Assembly: GCA_016931365.1 (NCBI GenBank)
Contig: JAFGEY010000560.1
Span: forward strand, 1 to 59,845
Source of the DNA: Anaerolineae bacterium
GTDB taxonomy: Bacteria; Chloroflexota; Anaerolineae; JAFGEY01
Direction: 5' to 3'
Length of the DNA stretch: 59,845 nt
How positions within the stretch are numbered: the stretch's first letter is position 1; each line of letters starts with the position of its first letter. The position numbers and the translations under genes were made by a program. Below the pieces are notes generated by a model, which was given only the letters and a program-made list of their open reading frames with translations, had not been told where the DNA came from and did no database searches. Below, piece by piece: positions 1 through 9,965 of the stretch.

Positions 1-174
1 ATGGAGCGCGCCTGCGTCACCGGCATCGCCGCGGCCAACGCGGTGCTGCGCGCCCGCCAATTGTCGTTGTGGCCGTTGATCGACCCGCCCCCGCCGGAGC
101 CTTTGGCCGGCTGGATCGAGCGGCTAATGCAGGGCGGACGGCGCAGCTTGCGTCGTTTTGCGCGGCGGCCTTGA
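1..174 (+). CDS. C-terminal fragment of a probable FAD-dependent amine-oxidase/desaturase-type flavoprotein
   Basis: The frame is open from the window edge to a TGA at 172-174, giving 57 residues. The fragment starts ERACVTGIAAANAVL, which resembles the final FAD-contacting segment of amine-oxidase and phytoene-desaturase-type flavoproteins, where a TG-x-x-AAN helix near the C terminus caps the flavin. It ends in a basic tail (RRSLRRFARR). The ATG at position 1 is probably an internal methionine and the gene starts outside the window. Substrate cannot be told from so short a piece. The family call rests on one motif and is tentative. Confidence 0.4.
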   Translation: MERACVTGIAAANAVLRARQLSLWPLIDPPPPEPLAGWIERLMQGGRRSLRRFARRP

Positions 175-203
175 TTGCCTATCTGCTCTTTGCTGGATAT
201 AAT
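175..203 (+). promoter_or_regulatory. Putative sigma70-type promoter for the FGE/sialidase fusion gene
   Basis: TTGCCT at 175-180 and a consensus TATAAT at 198-203 are separated by 17 bases. The elements lie directly after the stop codon of the preceding gene and 43 bases before the chosen ATG at 247. Seen in sequence only; no transcript data. Confidence 0.5.
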
Positions 204-246
204 GATACAAGCATTCCATCTCATTTTCTCGGGGAGAGTCGCAAGC

Positions 247-2175
247 ATGATCAATTCACTTGGGATGCGCCTGGTGCGCATCGACGGGGGCCAGTTCGCG
301 ATGGGCCAAGCCGACGGCGACTATGACGAGCGTCCGGTCCACGAGGTGCGTATCTCGCAACCCTTTTGGATCGCCGCGACGCCGGTCACAAACGCCCAAT
401 ACGAGCGGTTCGACCCGGCGCACCGGCGCTATCGCGGCGCACGCGGGCTGTCGAGTGACGACGACGAGGCCGTCGTCTGGGTGAGCTGGCACGACGCGGT
501 CGCCTTTTGCGTGTGGCTGTCCGAGCAGGAGGGCGAGCCGTACCGCCTGCCCACCGAAGCCGAGTGGGAGTATGCCTGCCGCGCCGGGACGACGACCGCC
601 TTTCACACCAGCGACACGCTGCCCGAACTGTATCACCGGCGCCAGCAGGAAGGCTGGTACCCGACGCCGGTGCCGCTCCACGTCGCGCAGACGCCGCCCA
701 ACGCCTGGGGCCTGCACGATATGCACGGCCTGGCCGAAGAGTGGTGCTGGGACTGGTATGGGCCGTATGTGGCCCAAGCCCAGGTCGATCCGCTGGGCCG
801 CGCCGATGGTGAATTCAAGGTCACGCGGGGCGGCAGTCACAACGTCGAGGTGCAGTTTTTGCGCTCGGCCAATCGACTGGGCACGCTGCCCGAGGACAAA
901 CACTGGCTGATCGGCTTTCGCGTGGTCAAGGGCATATTGCCTCAAACCAAACCGCTGCCCGCGCCCGCGCCGCCGGCCTGGGCGATCAGCGTATCGCAGG
1001 ATCGCTACAGTTGGCCGGCACACGATCCCGGCCAGCCTTATTTTGAAGGGCCAATCCCTTTTATGCGCTGGCCCGAGCACCCCGAGCGGGTGCCGATGTA
1101 CGGGCATAACCACTGTCCCAGCGTCACCTGGTGTGACGACGGCGACCTGCTGGCGGTCTGGTTTTCCTGTGAGCGCGAGCGCGGGCGCGAGATGACCATT
1201 CTCGCTAGTCGATTGCGGCAAGGCAGCGATCAGTGGGATTTGCCGGCCGAGTTCTTCAACGCGCCGGATCGCAACATGACCGGATCGGCGTTGTTTAACG
1301 ATGGGGCAGGAAAACTGTATCATTTCAACGGCCTCGAAGCTGCCGGGATGTGGGCCAACCTGGCTGTGACCCTGCGTACCAGCGTCGACAATGGTGCGAC
1401 GTGGTCGAAGGCGCGACTGATCGCGCCCGACCACCAGCCGCGCAACCAGGTGATCAGCGGGACGAGCCGGACGCGGGACGGCGTTTTGATCCAGCCCTGC
1501 GACGCTGTGTACGGCGGCAACGGTGGCACGGCGATCCACATCAGCCACGACGGCGGGTTAACCTGGTTCGATCCCGGTGCAGGAACGCCACCGCCGGATT
1601 TCCAAGGTGGCGCGACCGGTGGTACGATTGCCGGCATCCACGCTGGAGTGGTCGAATTGAAAGACGGCAGTCTGCTTGCCTTTGGTCGCGGTGATGAGAT
1701 TGGAGGCCAGATGCCCACAAGCCGCTCTGCTGATCTGGGTCAAACCTGGCGTTATGCCCCCGGCCCATTTCCGCCGATCAATGGCGGGCAGCGGTTGGTT
1801 TTGTTGAGGCTGCGCGAAGGGCCGCTGCTGTTCGTGTCTTTTACCGATTCATCGGAAAAGCGGGGCGACCCGCGTTGGCCGTCTGTTGATGGGCTGACGT
1901 TTCGAGATGCTGGAGGAAATGAGTTTTGCGGCTACGGGCTGTTTGCGGCGCTGTCGTTCGATGAGGGACAAACCTGGCCCGTGCGCAAGCTGGTCACACC
2001 TGGTTGCGAGTTCAAAACGCTGGACGGTGGGGCCTGGACGCGCAGTTTTGTGCTCGACGCGACGCACGCCGAACCGATGGGCTACCTGGCCGCCACGCAG
2101 TCGCCGGATGGGGTCATTCACCTGATCTCCAGCAAGCTGCATTACCGGTTCAACCTGGCATGGCTTGAGTCATAG
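247..2175 (+). CDS. FGE-sulfatase-like domain fused to an exo-alpha-sialidase-like (Asp-box) domain
   Basis: 642 residues from the ATG at 247, chosen because GGGGAGAG lies 8 bases upstream and a TATAAT precedes it; the frame is open to 175 but that region holds the promoter. Residues 5-225 match the formylglycine-generating enzyme (SUMF1) fold: GGQFAMGQADGDYDERPVHEV, TPVTNAQYE, RLPTEAEWEYACRAGT and VTRGGSHN followed by IGFRVVK. The paired cysteines that true FGEs carry after RGGS are absent (NVEVQFLRSANR instead), so sulfatase activation is unlikely. Residues from about 290 form a sialidase-type beta-propeller with four Asp boxes: SVDNGATW (about 379), SHDGGLTW (433), SADLGQTW (494) and SFDEGQTW (570). 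I see no signal peptide, so it appears cytoplasmic. The C-terminal part may hydrolyse sialic-acid-like glycosides; the FGE-like part may bind ligand or be structural. Confidence 0.75.
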   Translation: MINSLGMRLVRIDGGQFAMGQADGDYDERPVHEVRISQPFWIAATPVTNAQYERFDPAHRRYRGARGLSSDDDEAVVWVSWHDAVAFCVWLSEQEGEPYRLPTEAEWEYACRAGTTTAFHTSDTLPELYHRRQQEGWYPTPVPLHVAQTPPNAWGLHDMHGLAEEWCWDWYGPYVAQAQVDPLGRADGEFKVTRGGSHNVEVQFLRSANRLGTLPEDKHWLIGFRVVKGILPQTKPLPAPAPPAWAISVSQDRYSWPAHDPGQPYFEGPIPFMRWPEHPERVPMYGHNHCPSVTWCDDGDLLAVWFSCERERGREMTILASRLRQGSDQWDLPAEFFNAPDRNMTGSALFNDGAGKLYHFNGLEAAGMWANLAVTLRTSVDNGATWSKARLIAPDHQPRNQVISGTSRTRDGVLIQPCDAVYGGNGGTAIHISHDGGLTWFDPGAGTPPPDFQGGATGGTIAGIHAGVVELKDGSLLAFGRGDEIGGQMPTSRSADLGQTWRYAPGPFPPINGGQRLVLLRLREGPLLFVSFTDSSEKRGDPRWPSVDGLTFRDAGGNEFCGYGLFAALSFDEGQTWPVRKLVTPGCEFKTLDGGAWTRSFVLDATHAEPMGYLAATQSPDGVIHLISSKLHYRFNLAWLES

Positions 2176-2229
2176 TGGCGCTCTGAATCTACGGGGGTAA
2201 CGTTACAGGAGCTAGAGAGGAGTTGAGCG

Positions 2230-3456
2230 ATGGACGCGATGGATGCGACAGTAATGGTTCAACAACAAGGCATCTGGTATTTGCGGATCGTCCAGGGCCC
2301 GATGACTGGCCAGGTTCTTCCGCTGGAACGTAACCCGGCGATCATCGGCCGCGATCAGACCTGCGATGTGGTGATCACCGTGACAGGTGTGTCGCGCCGA
2401 CATGCCCAATTAAGCTTTCAGGAGCAGTGGTTCTCGATCCAGGACATGGGCAGCACCAACGGCACTTTTGTAAACGGCGTGCGTATCTCTGACATGCAGA
2501 TCCTGCAACCGGGAGACCTGGTCTCACTGGGCACTGAAGTCACTTTTGTGCTAGAGTGGGGAACTGCCTCGCCCGGCGTCGAGCAATTGACGCTGCCTCA
2601 GTACATGCCCGTCTCGTCCGCGTCTGCGGGCGTGCCTGCAGATGCGAGCGTGTCTACGCCTGTAAGCTCGCCTGCGCCTACAAGTGTGCCCAAGCCCAAA
2701 TCCGGGGCTTGGTGGCTGTGGCCGCTGATCGGCTGCGGCGTGCTGACCGTTGTAGGGATCGTTGTCGCCATCGTGATCGCACTGATGCTGACCAAGATCG
2801 TGCCCAATCCGTTTGCCGCCAAAACTTTTACGCCGATGGCGACTGCGCCATCATCACCTACAGCGACCTCCACGTTGGTCAGGCTGTCGACGCCAACGCC
2901 GACAGTGACCTTGACGCCATCGCCAACAGCAGCGCCAACGCATACGCCCACATCGACGTCCACTGCAACTGCTGTGCAGTTGCCTACGCCGGAATTGACA
3001 TCAACACCGACCGGAACGCCCGAGCCGACAGCAACGGAAACGCCCACGGAAACGCCCACGGCGACGCTGATGCCGACGCCGACGCCGACCCAGCCGCCGA
3101 CAGCGACGCCGACTGCTACCCCGACGTCTACCCAACCACCGACAGCAACGCCGACGGTTACCCCGACGACAGCGCCGCTGTCGATCAACTGGGAGTTGCT
3201 GGAGAAAAAATGCATCTCGAAAGAGCAGTGGACGCTAAAGTTCCGGCTCACGGCCGGCGGCGGCAAGGGACAATATGTGTACTATCGGGACATCGATCAA
3301 CTGTATGGGCCGACGAATGAGACGCAATACACCTATGAATTGACCTATGGCGCCAAGGCGTCGGCAGTAGGCACGTTCTTTGTCGAGTCCGGCGGGCAGC
3401 GCGCTGAAAACAAGTTCTGGGTCGATCATCCCGACTGCACGACGTACACACCATGA
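2230..3456 (+). CDS. FHA-domain membrane protein with Pro/Thr-rich extracellular stalk
   Basis: 408 residues; GAGAGGAG ends 8 bases before the ATG. An FHA domain, which binds phosphothreonine peptides, spans about residues 20-102 ([40 protein letters not shown]). A transmembrane helix lies at about 158-185, so the FHA domain should be cytoplasmic and the rest outside. Residues 195-320 are a TPTPT-type low-complexity stalk, followed by a roughly 85-residue C-terminal domain with two cysteines that I do not recognise. The stop overlaps the next gene by 4 bases (ATGA). A perfect palindrome GTAACGTTAC at 2197-2206 sits just upstream and could be a regulator site. It resembles the FHA membrane proteins of the eCIS locus in architecture but has no Ig-like middle domain. 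It may sense phosphorylated kinase substrates. Confidence 0.85.
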   Translation: MDAMDATVMVQQQGIWYLRIVQGPMTGQVLPLERNPAIIGRDQTCDVVITVTGVSRRHAQLSFQEQWFSIQDMGSTNGTFVNGVRISDMQILQPGDLVSLGTEVTFVLEWGTASPGVEQLTLPQYMPVSSASAGVPADASVSTPVSSPAPTSVPKPKSGAWWLWPLIGCGVLTVVGIVVAIVIALMLTKIVPNPFAAKTFTPMATAPSSPTATSTLVRLSTPTPTVTLTPSPTAAPTHTPTSTSTATAVQLPTPELTSTPTGTPEPTATETPTETPTATLMPTPTPTQPPTATPTATPTSTQPPTATPTVTPTTAPLSINWELLEKKCISKEQWTLKFRLTAGGGKGQYVYYRDIDQLYGPTNETQYTYELTYGAKASAVGTFFVESGGQRAENKFWVDHPDCTTYTP

Positions 3457-4424
3457 GCACCACAACGCAGGCCGCGCGCCCAGTTGACCTGCGAGCGTTG
3501 CCCAAAGCCGAGCTGCACTGTCATCTCGATGGCATCCTCGACCGGGCAATGCTGCGCGATATTCGCGCCGCCGATCCGGCTTTTCCTGTCAATCCGCAGG
3601 TGTTCGACGCAGCGTACCCGGTTGAGAGCTATGACCAGTTCTGGCAGTGGTGGCAGGGCATCAATCCGATTGAAGGCTCGCTGGCCCATTTTGCGCCGAT
3701 CCTGGCCTGCCACATCGAGCGGCTCAAAACTCAAAATGTGCGCTATGCTGAGATCATGATCGCCTCCAGCGAACTGCCGGAAGACATCGCAGAGTCTCTG
3801 GATGCCGTTGCTGCTTTTCGTGCGCTGGCCGATCACATTGGGTCGGAGCAAACCGAGGTCGAGTTCATGGTTGCCTTTGGACGAGGCCAAACGCCTGAGC
3901 GCGTGTCTGTTTTGACTGACAAATGGATCGCGCTGTGCCGCGCCGGGCTGATTGTTGGTGTGGCTCTGGCTGGACAGGAGCACATCCGCCCCGCGCAGGC
4001 CTTTGCGCCGACCTTTGACCGTCTTAGAGAGGCCGGACTGGGCATCGAAATTCACGCCGGCGAGTGGTGCGGGCCGGAATCGGTGCGGGACGCATTGGAT
4101 TATGGCCGTCCCAATCGCATCGGGCACGGCGTGAGCGCGTTTCAAGATCAGGCCTTGCTCGATGCGATCCGCGAGTGCGGCATCCACCTGGAAATGTGCC
4201 CGACCAGCAACCTCAGAACGGGAAGCGTGTTGTCGATTGCGGCACATCCGATCCGACGCGCACTTGACCTTGGATTGAGTTTCAGCATCAACACAGACGA
4301 TCCCGGCCCGTTTGAGAACAGTATGCTGGCCGAGTATGCGTTGCTGGCCGAGCATCTGGATTTTAGCCAACAGGATTTTGAACAGGTGTATTGGAACTCG
4401 CTTGCGGCGCGCTTTCAGCGCTAA
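3453..4424 (+). CDS. add: Adenosine deaminase family protein
   Basis: 323 residues, close to the usual 330-350 for bacterial adenosine deaminases, which deaminate adenosine to inosine using one zinc ion. Family motifs are present in order: HCHLDG (metal-binding HxH, about residue 22), [11 protein letters not shown] (catalytic Glu region), RIGHG (metal His), [10 protein letters not shown], and NTDDPGPF (metal-binding Asp). The start overlaps the FHA gene stop by ATGA, which implies translational coupling. Adenine deaminase or another purine-like aminohydrolase of the same family cannot be excluded, because substrate choice depends on residues I cannot judge by eye. Likely cytoplasmic purine salvage. 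Confidence 0.85.
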   Translation: MSTTTQAARPVDLRALPKAELHCHLDGILDRAMLRDIRAADPAFPVNPQVFDAAYPVESYDQFWQWWQGINPIEGSLAHFAPILACHIERLKTQNVRYAEIMIASSELPEDIAESLDAVAAFRALADHIGSEQTEVEFMVAFGRGQTPERVSVLTDKWIALCRAGLIVGVALAGQEHIRPAQAFAPTFDRLREAGLGIEIHAGEWCGPESVRDALDYGRPNRIGHGVSAFQDQALLDAIRECGIHLEMCPTSNLRTGSVLSIAAHPIRRALDLGLSFSINTDDPGPFENSMLAEYALLAEHLDFSQQDFEQVYWNSLAARFQR

Positions 4425-4457
4425 CCGCTAACTATGTATCGCTTGAAGGGGATTGAA

Positions 4458-6131
4458 ATGTCTGAACAATCCGATCTGGTTATTGATCAACAGGGCTATT
4501 TCTCGCATAACGGCCAACGCTTTGTACCCGCCGGCGTCAATTACTGGCCCGGCTCGTGCGGCGTCGAGATGTGGCCGCGCTGGCCCGAGGCCGAAATCCA
4601 GCACGATCTGGATGTGATCAAAGCCTTGGGACTGAACAGCATTCGCTTTTTCTTGCGCTGGCAGGATTTTGAACCGGCGCCCGGCGAATACGATGCTGCC
4701 ATGTTTGGCCGATTGGCTCAATTCCTCGTCTGGTGCCGTGAGCGCGAGGTCTGGGCACAGCCGTCGCTTTTTGTCGGCTGGATGAGCGGCGGCACATTTT
4801 GGCCGGACTGGAAAGGCGAGCGAAATTTCTTTGCCGATCCCTGGATGGTCGAACGGAGCACGGCGTTTGCGCGCCGCGCGGCTGAAACGATTGCTCCTTT
4901 TCACGTCAGGCTGCTCGGCATCGACCAGGGCAACGAACTCTGCTGCCTGTCCGACAGCACAGCCGCGCCACCGGGGCAAGTGATAGCCTGGTGCGCAGCG
5001 ATCAACGAGGCGATCCGCAGCGTTTATCCCCAGGCCTTGATCATCTCCGGCAACGAGCAAAACCAGATCGTCAATGATGCCGGCTGGCGCTTCGATGCCC
5101 AGCCCGGCACCGATCTGTACAGCATGCACGGCTATCCCGTCCCGTCATGGCATTCAGTCGGCTTTGATGGAATGACCGACCCGCTGTGCCAATCGCTGCT
5201 GCCCTTTTACACCCAGATTGCGCGCGCTTTTGGCCCGGTGATGGTGCAGGAATTCGGCACCATCGTCACCTTTGGACAGCGACAGCAAGATGCCTATCTG
5301 AAGGCTGTCTTGCCGGCCTGCTGGGAGGCCGGGGCAAACGGCTTTTTGTGGTGGTGCCTGCGCGACATTCGGGCCGATGTTCACCCGTATCTGTCGCACC
5401 GCTTTGAGAGCACGCTGGGACTGGTTGACGACGAGGATCGGGTCAAGCCGGGGCTGGCGTATTTTCTCGAGTTCGCGCGGTCGATCCAGGAGCGGCCTGC
5501 GCCTTCCATCGAAGCCGATACAGTCGGCATCTACTGGCCCAAGCACTACTATCATCGCGATACGCCGCTCAACCCCGGCAACCAGCCGCATCGATTGTCG
5601 CGCTGGTTGGTGATGACCAACTGGGCGCTGCGCCAGCTCGGATACCGCACGCGCATCGTGCGCGGCGATCAGCCTCTATCTGCCAACCTCAAAAAGCTGC
5701 TCATCTCCGGCGCGATGCTCGACGCGTTGGAAGTGCAGGCCGTCGAAACCTGGGTGCGCGGCGGCGGCAACCTGATCTGGCACGGGCCGGACCCGATCAA
5801 CTGGGGGCACGAGATGGTGCGGTTGCTCGGCGCCTGGCCGGTCGATTATCGCAGCGTGCGCCCGGTGCAGGTCGATGCTTTCGGCCTGACCTGGGTGCTC
5901 GATACCTATCCGCGCGATATACGCATCGAACTGCGGACGGGTGCAGCGACTATTATGGCCCGCGACGGCGATCGGCTACCGGTCCTGTTGCGCAACGATT
6001 ACGGTCGAGGCTGCGTGACTTTCGCCCTGCCGCTGGTTGAAGAGATGGTCGCCCAGGTTGCTGACGATCCTGAACGGCGCAGTCGCTGGCTCAAATGGTA
6101 TGATGGTTTGCTTGCTGGGGGTTCACTGTGA
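4458..6131 (+). CDS. GH5-like (clan A) glycoside hydrolase with C-terminal amidotransferase-like domain
   Basis: 557 residues from the ATG at 4458, chosen because AAGGGG lies 7 bases upstream; another in-frame ATG at 4434 has no such site. The N-terminal 340 residues form a TIM-barrel glycosidase of clan A: GVNYWPGSCG, a helix ALGLNSIRFFLRW, the acid/base Glu in DQGNELC (about residue 159) and the nucleophile Glu in MVQEFG (about 265), then FLWWCLRD. This pattern is typical of GH5 mannanase/endoglucanase-like enzymes, but the polysaccharide cannot be assigned. Residues 345-557 resemble the glutamine-amidotransferase-like trimerisation domain of GH42 beta-galactosidases (AVETWVRGGGNLIWHG). No signal peptide, so it probably acts on imported oligosaccharides. 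It overlaps the next gene by GTGA. Confidence 0.75.
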   Translation: MSEQSDLVIDQQGYFSHNGQRFVPAGVNYWPGSCGVEMWPRWPEAEIQHDLDVIKALGLNSIRFFLRWQDFEPAPGEYDAAMFGRLAQFLVWCREREVWAQPSLFVGWMSGGTFWPDWKGERNFFADPWMVERSTAFARRAAETIAPFHVRLLGIDQGNELCCLSDSTAAPPGQVIAWCAAINEAIRSVYPQALIISGNEQNQIVNDAGWRFDAQPGTDLYSMHGYPVPSWHSVGFDGMTDPLCQSLLPFYTQIARAFGPVMVQEFGTIVTFGQRQQDAYLKAVLPACWEAGANGFLWWCLRDIRADVHPYLSHRFESTLGLVDDEDRVKPGLAYFLEFARSIQERPAPSIEADTVGIYWPKHYYHRDTPLNPGNQPHRLSRWLVMTNWALRQLGYRTRIVRGDQPLSANLKKLLISGAMLDALEVQAVETWVRGGGNLIWHGPDPINWGHEMVRLLGAWPVDYRSVRPVQVDAFGLTWVLDTYPRDIRIELRTGAATIMARDGDRLPVLLRNDYGRGCVTFALPLVEEMVAQVADDPERRSRWLKWYDGLLAGGSL

Positions 6132-7807
6132 CCAGGCCACTGACGTTGGACACAGTTGTGGATGCACTGGCCGAACAGGCGCAAAAAGCACTGGCGCGGC
6201 AAATAACGGACGTCGCACACCCAAATGTCGGCGCATGCGTATCCGAGGCATTTGGCATCGCCGAGCCGGCCAGCGCAGTCTCGCTAATCGCCGCTTGCGG
6301 GTTCCTTTATCTCGTCCAACGCGACGATTTCTGGCTCGAACGCGCGCGGTTAGGCATCGACTATATGCTGCGCGCGCAACACTCCGACGGGCTGATTGAC
6401 CTGATCTCGTGCAATTACGATTCTGCGCCCGACACTGGTTTTGCCGTGCAGCGGCTCTGCCCGTTGATCGAGTTAGGACGTGGCACTGGCCTCGCAGGCG
6501 AACAGGCCGGGCGTGATTCACGCTGGACGGATTTTTCAACTCAGGTCGAGGCCTTTGTGCGCCGCGCCGTACCGGGCATGCTCACCGGCGGCTTTCACAC
6601 GCCCAACCACCGCTGGGCGATCTCCTCCGCGTTGGCCTGGGCTGCCCACCTTTGCCCCGATCTGGACGTAGACGACACGGTCGCGGCATATCTGGCCGAA
6701 GGCTTTGATGTGGATCAAGAAGGAGCATTTATCGAGCGCAGCGTGGGTGTGTATGATGCGGTGTGCGATCGGTCGTTGCTGCTTTTGCACACACTGTGGC
6801 AAGCGCCGGGCGCGCTTGGGGCTGTGCAGGCCAACCTCGATTTGGATTTGCACCTGCTGCATGCCGACGGCACTGCCGAGACTGGCCTCTCGCGACGGCA
6901 GGACTTGGGCACGCGCACTGTGCCGCTGGGACTGGCTGCACCTTATCTGTGGGCCGCGCATCTTTTAGGCGAGGCGCGTTTTGCCGCAGCCGCACAGTTT
7001 TTGTGGACATCGGCTACCTCGTTTGGCCTCGACGATCTGAATTGGCTCCTTTACGCGTTGCTCCGGTTGGGCGAACCGGACGGCGAATTGAAGGTGGTTG
7101 ATGCGCTGCCCAACCGCTTTACGCGCTATTTGCCGCTCAACGGTATCTGGCGTGTGCGCGACGGCCCGTTTAGCGCGACACTGTTTCGGGGATCAACGCG
7201 GCTATTGACGCTCGTTTACGGCCAGGCTGAATTGTGCGGGTTGAGTGCCAGCCAGAGCTATTTCGGCGTCGGGCAGTTTGTGGGCGACAGCCTGGAGGTG
7301 CAAGGCGACGTGACGGTTTTGCGCTCCGAAGGGATGCACCGCCCGCATCGCCCCGGCTACGACCTGCCGCTCGGTCGTCCGGTGCCGCCCCCAAGCTGGC
7401 ACGAGATACGCTTGCAGGGCGATTATCGCCCGCTGCCCCCTTGCGCGAGCGAATTGCACGTCCGGCAGATCGACGGTGGGCTGGAGCTGCACTATCGAAG
7501 CCTGGACGGCGTAGATGGTGTGGCCGCCCAGGTTGCCCTCGATTTTCCGCCGGGCGGAGTGTGGGAGACGGGTGATGTCTGCACGTCAACGCACGCCGGG
7601 CAGGCTGTTTTCCTCAAGCAAGGATACGGTACGATGCGTTACGGCACTGACGCGATCCGCGTTGGCCCCGGCGTTTATTCACATCGTACCTGGCAGATGC
7701 GCGATGTCCCTCTTGCATCTGACCGCGTGCGCGTGCTGTTCACCTTTCGCACGCCCATCGATTATGTGTTCACGATCACGTGCGATCAACAGATCGCTGC
7801 TTTGTGA
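6128..7807 (+). CDS. Unrecognised protein with alpha/alpha-toroid and beta-sandwich appearance, possible polysaccharide-processing enzyme
   Basis: 559 residues starting with GTG at 6128, which overlaps the stop of the glycosidase gene (GTGA), indicating coupling. The N-terminal half is rich in paired helices with aromatic and Asp/His residues between them (LISCNYDSAPDTGF, GGFHTPNHRWAISSALAW, SVGVYDAVCDRSLLLL). Such hairpins are common in (alpha/alpha) barrel lyases and glycosidases such as heparinase II/III-like proteins. The C-terminal 200 residues look beta-rich. The NHRW segment is in the kind of position that carries catalytic residues in those families, but I cannot assign a family. No signal peptide. 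The position after a GH5-like gene suggests work on the same glycan. Confidence 0.6.
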   Translation: MTRPLTLDTVVDALAEQAQKALARQITDVAHPNVGACVSEAFGIAEPASAVSLIAACGFLYLVQRDDFWLERARLGIDYMLRAQHSDGLIDLISCNYDSAPDTGFAVQRLCPLIELGRGTGLAGEQAGRDSRWTDFSTQVEAFVRRAVPGMLTGGFHTPNHRWAISSALAWAAHLCPDLDVDDTVAAYLAEGFDVDQEGAFIERSVGVYDAVCDRSLLLLHTLWQAPGALGAVQANLDLDLHLLHADGTAETGLSRRQDLGTRTVPLGLAAPYLWAAHLLGEARFAAAAQFLWTSATSFGLDDLNWLLYALLRLGEPDGELKVVDALPNRFTRYLPLNGIWRVRDGPFSATLFRGSTRLLTLVYGQAELCGLSASQSYFGVGQFVGDSLEVQGDVTVLRSEGMHRPHRPGYDLPLGRPVPPPSWHEIRLQGDYRPLPPCASELHVRQIDGGLELHYRSLDGVDGVAAQVALDFPPGGVWETGDVCTSTHAGQAVFLKQGYGTMRYGTDAIRVGPGVYSHRTWQMRDVPLASDRVRVLFTFRTPIDYVFTITCDQQIAAL

Positions 7808-7820
7808 GGTGTTGGAGGTT

Positions 7821-8561
7821 ATGGTAAAGTTCATCAAGCCATTCATTCGTCCTAAACGTTACTGGCTGTACCCGATTATGGTTACGCTGGTGCGATTCAT
7901 TGCCAGCTTTCTGGTCAGACTGGAGGTACGCGGCCTGGAACGCATTCCTGCCAGCGGGCCGATTGCGATGATCGGCAATCACGTCAACTTTTTGGACCCG
8001 GTGCTGGCGTATATCATCCATCGGCGGTACGTCAGGGGAATGACCGCCTCGGAAAACTTTCGCCGTTTCCTGTTCAATTTTTTCGCCTGGGCGGTCGACG
8101 CGATCCCGGTCGACCGGGGCACACCCGACCTGAGTGCAATTCACGCCTGTCTGGATGTGCTGGAAAACGGCTGGGCGCTGTACATCGCACCGGAGGGGAC
8201 GCGCAACAACAGCGGAAAAACGCAGCGCGGCCTCGCCGGTGTGACCTTGATTTTGCTCCGCGCAGGCGTACACATTCCCATCTATCCAGTGGCTTTTGAA
8301 GGCGTAGAAGATTTTTGGCCGCATCTCAAGCGCCTGCGCCGGGCGCCGATCCACATCACCATCGGCGAGCCGTTTTACATCGCCTCCCCAGCAGGAGAGA
8401 CGCCGCCGGGGGGGCACGCGCGGCAAACGCTTCGGCAGGCGATCACCGACGAGATGATGGTACAGATCGTCAAGCTGCTGCCCCCTAAAAATCGGGGCGT
8501 CTATGCCGATCAAGTCGATCAAACGCCTCGGTATTTACGCTTTGAGCCGCCAGGCAGCTAG
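7821..8561 (+). CDS. plsC: 1-acyl-sn-glycerol-3-phosphate acyltransferase (PlsC family)
   Basis: 246 residues, normal for the family, which transfers an acyl chain to lysophosphatidic acid at the membrane. The HX4D catalytic motif is NHVNFLDP (about residue 53) and the substrate motif is APEGTRNNSGK (about 130). The first 33 residues hold a hydrophobic segment (YWLYPIMVTLVRFIASFLV). The frame is open far upstream, but that part is antiparallel with a real gene in another frame; ATG 7821 starts the conserved region. GGAGG is only 2 bases from this ATG, so a GTG or TTG at 7809 or 7812 is a possible alternative start. It follows the preceding stop by 13 bases and is likely the last gene of the run. 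Confidence 0.85.
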   Translation: MVKFIKPFIRPKRYWLYPIMVTLVRFIASFLVRLEVRGLERIPASGPIAMIGNHVNFLDPVLAYIIHRRYVRGMTASENFRRFLFNFFAWAVDAIPVDRGTPDLSAIHACLDVLENGWALYIAPEGTRNNSGKTQRGLAGVTLILLRAGVHIPIYPVAFEGVEDFWPHLKRLRRAPIHITIGEPFYIASPAGETPPGGHARQTLRQAITDEMMVQIVKLLPPKNRGVYADQVDQTPRYLRFEPPGS

Positions 8562-8660
8562 ATCAAATCTTCTTGATTCACCCAGAAGTGAGTTTATCTG
8601 GTTGGTCGAGCGTGCCCGCGAGTTGGCGCGGATCGAGTGACGCCTTCTGCCTCTTGTGCT

Positions 8661-9953
8661 CTAAATGGGCGGCGGCTGCCAGCCGCCCAGAGCTTGTTCG
8701 ATCTGTTGTGCCACGTTGGCTTGCCCTTGTCTACTCAATTCCTCAAACTGCTGCCAACAAAGATACAACGCCCGTGGGGTGTGAAAACACCCTTTCCACT
8801 TGCCGCCCTTGAGGTTCAAAATGACTTCGCCTTGCCGGTTGAGGTAGCCGAACCACTCCCCATAGTCGGGGTCGGCAAAGCGGGGCCAGGCGTATTCATG
8901 CACCCGCTGGTACCACTGCCAGCACGCCTCGCGCCCGGTGAGCCGGTAGCCCATCGACAGGGCAATCAGCGTCTCCTGGTGCACCCACCACAGCTTTTGA
9001 TCCCACTCTAGCTGCTGCGGTGGATGTCCTTCGGCGTCCATAAAATAATACAGGCCGCCGTATTGTTCATCCCAGCCAAAGTCGAGGATGTTGAGCACGA
9101 TGTTAACTGCCTGCTCGATCAGCGCCCGGTCGCCGCGCCGTTGAGCGATATCCATTACAAACCACATCGCTTCGACGCCGTGGCCGGGACAGATCAGCCG
9201 GCCTTCAAAACTGTCCACGTGGCCGCCACGGTTGCCGTGGCCGCCGTCCGGGGCGACGTTTTCGTACATCAGCCCGCGCTCCAGGTCGTAAAAATCGCCC
9301 AGCACTTCATTCAGTGTTGCCTCGATCACCGCATCCAGTTTGTTAGCGGGCAGCATCCAGTCGAGTTCCAGGGTCAGGTTGGCCAGGATCATCGGGATAG
9401 CCAGCGCTTTCAGCGGGCGTGTGCCGGGGTAGAGCTTGTTGTACTGGCCTTTAGGATTATCCTTGCGACGCAGCACATTGTTGTAAGCCTGCAAGGCGAT
9501 CTCCCTGGCCCAATCCTCGCTGGAAGCCAGTGCATACTGGCTAAAAGCCATCGCCGCAAAGCAGTCGGAGAAAATGTTGTAAGGCTGGACGAGGGGGCGT
9601 CCCTGCTGGTCGAGGGCAAAATACCAGTTGCCCTCTGCATCGCGCCCGTGCCGGGCCAGAAATTCAGCGCCACAGCGGGCGATGCGCAGCCACTGCGGCC
9701 GTTTTTCCAGCCGGTTGTAAAGCATCGCAAACGTCCACACCTGGCGGTTTTGCAGCCAGATGAACTTGTCGGTGTCGAAGACATAGCCCTCTCGATCCAG
9801 GCAGGTGAAATAGCCGCCGTATTCCCAATCGACCGAGTGCTGCTCCCAGAACGGCAGCACATCCTCAAGCAGGGCGGATTTGTACTGGGCGGAAAGCGTC
9901 TCAAAGATCATAGGAACTCCGTTCAGAACATCGGCAGTCAGATTCTGGTTCAT
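8661..9953 (-). CDS. N-acylglucosamine 2-epimerase (AGE) family protein
   Basis: 430 residues. AGE-family proteins are (alpha/alpha)6 barrels that epimerise or isomerise sugars such as N-acetylglucosamine, mannose or cellobiose. Family features include [11 protein letters not shown] and [15 protein letters not shown] near the N terminus, [13 protein letters not shown] (about residue 240), [10 protein letters not shown] (about 320) and [14 protein letters not shown] (about 395), which carry the conserved His and Trp residues of the active site. ATG 9953 has AAGGAG 8 bases upstream; an internal ATG at 9911 with GGAG also starts a conserved stretch. It is the last gene of a minus-strand run and lies 12 bases after the permease gene. 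Substrate is not assignable; mannose/glucose or cellobiose epimerase activity would fit the glycosidases nearby. Confidence 0.85.
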   Translation of the reverse strand: MNQNLTADVLNGVPMIFETLSAQYKSALLEDVLPFWEQHSVDWEYGGYFTCLDREGYVFDTDKFIWLQNRQVWTFAMLYNRLEKRPQWLRIARCGAEFLARHGRDAEGNWYFALDQQGRPLVQPYNIFSDCFAAMAFSQYALASSEDWAREIALQAYNNVLRRKDNPKGQYNKLYPGTRPLKALAIPMILANLTLELDWMLPANKLDAVIEATLNEVLGDFYDLERGLMYENVAPDGGHGNRGGHVDSFEGRLICPGHGVEAMWFVMDIAQRRGDRALIEQAVNIVLNILDFGWDEQYGGLYYFMDAEGHPPQQLEWDQKLWWVHQETLIALSMGYRLTGREACWQWYQRVHEYAWPRFADPDYGEWFGYLNRQGEVILNLKGGKWKGCFHTPRALYLCWQQFEELSRQGQANVAQQIEQALGGWQPPPI

Positions 9954-9965
9954 GACGCACGCTCC

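Noticed and set aside
247..930. Active formylglycine-generating enzyme
   Set aside because: The cysteine pair required after the RGGS motif is missing and no sulfatase gene is in the window.
3000..3180. Simple-sequence repeat or non-coding microsatellite
   Set aside because: It encodes a Thr/Pro stalk within an intact FHA membrane protein; the same type recurs at 15460-15545 and 43617-43720.
7515..7820. Longer N terminus for PlsC
   Set aside because: That part runs in another frame through the end of the preceding gene and has no ribosome site or homology-like motif; normal PlsC length starts at 7821.
8666..8689. GC-rich hairpin as terminator for convergent genes
   Set aside because: It lies in the final codons of the AGE-family gene, encodes conserved-looking residues and has no T-run on either side.
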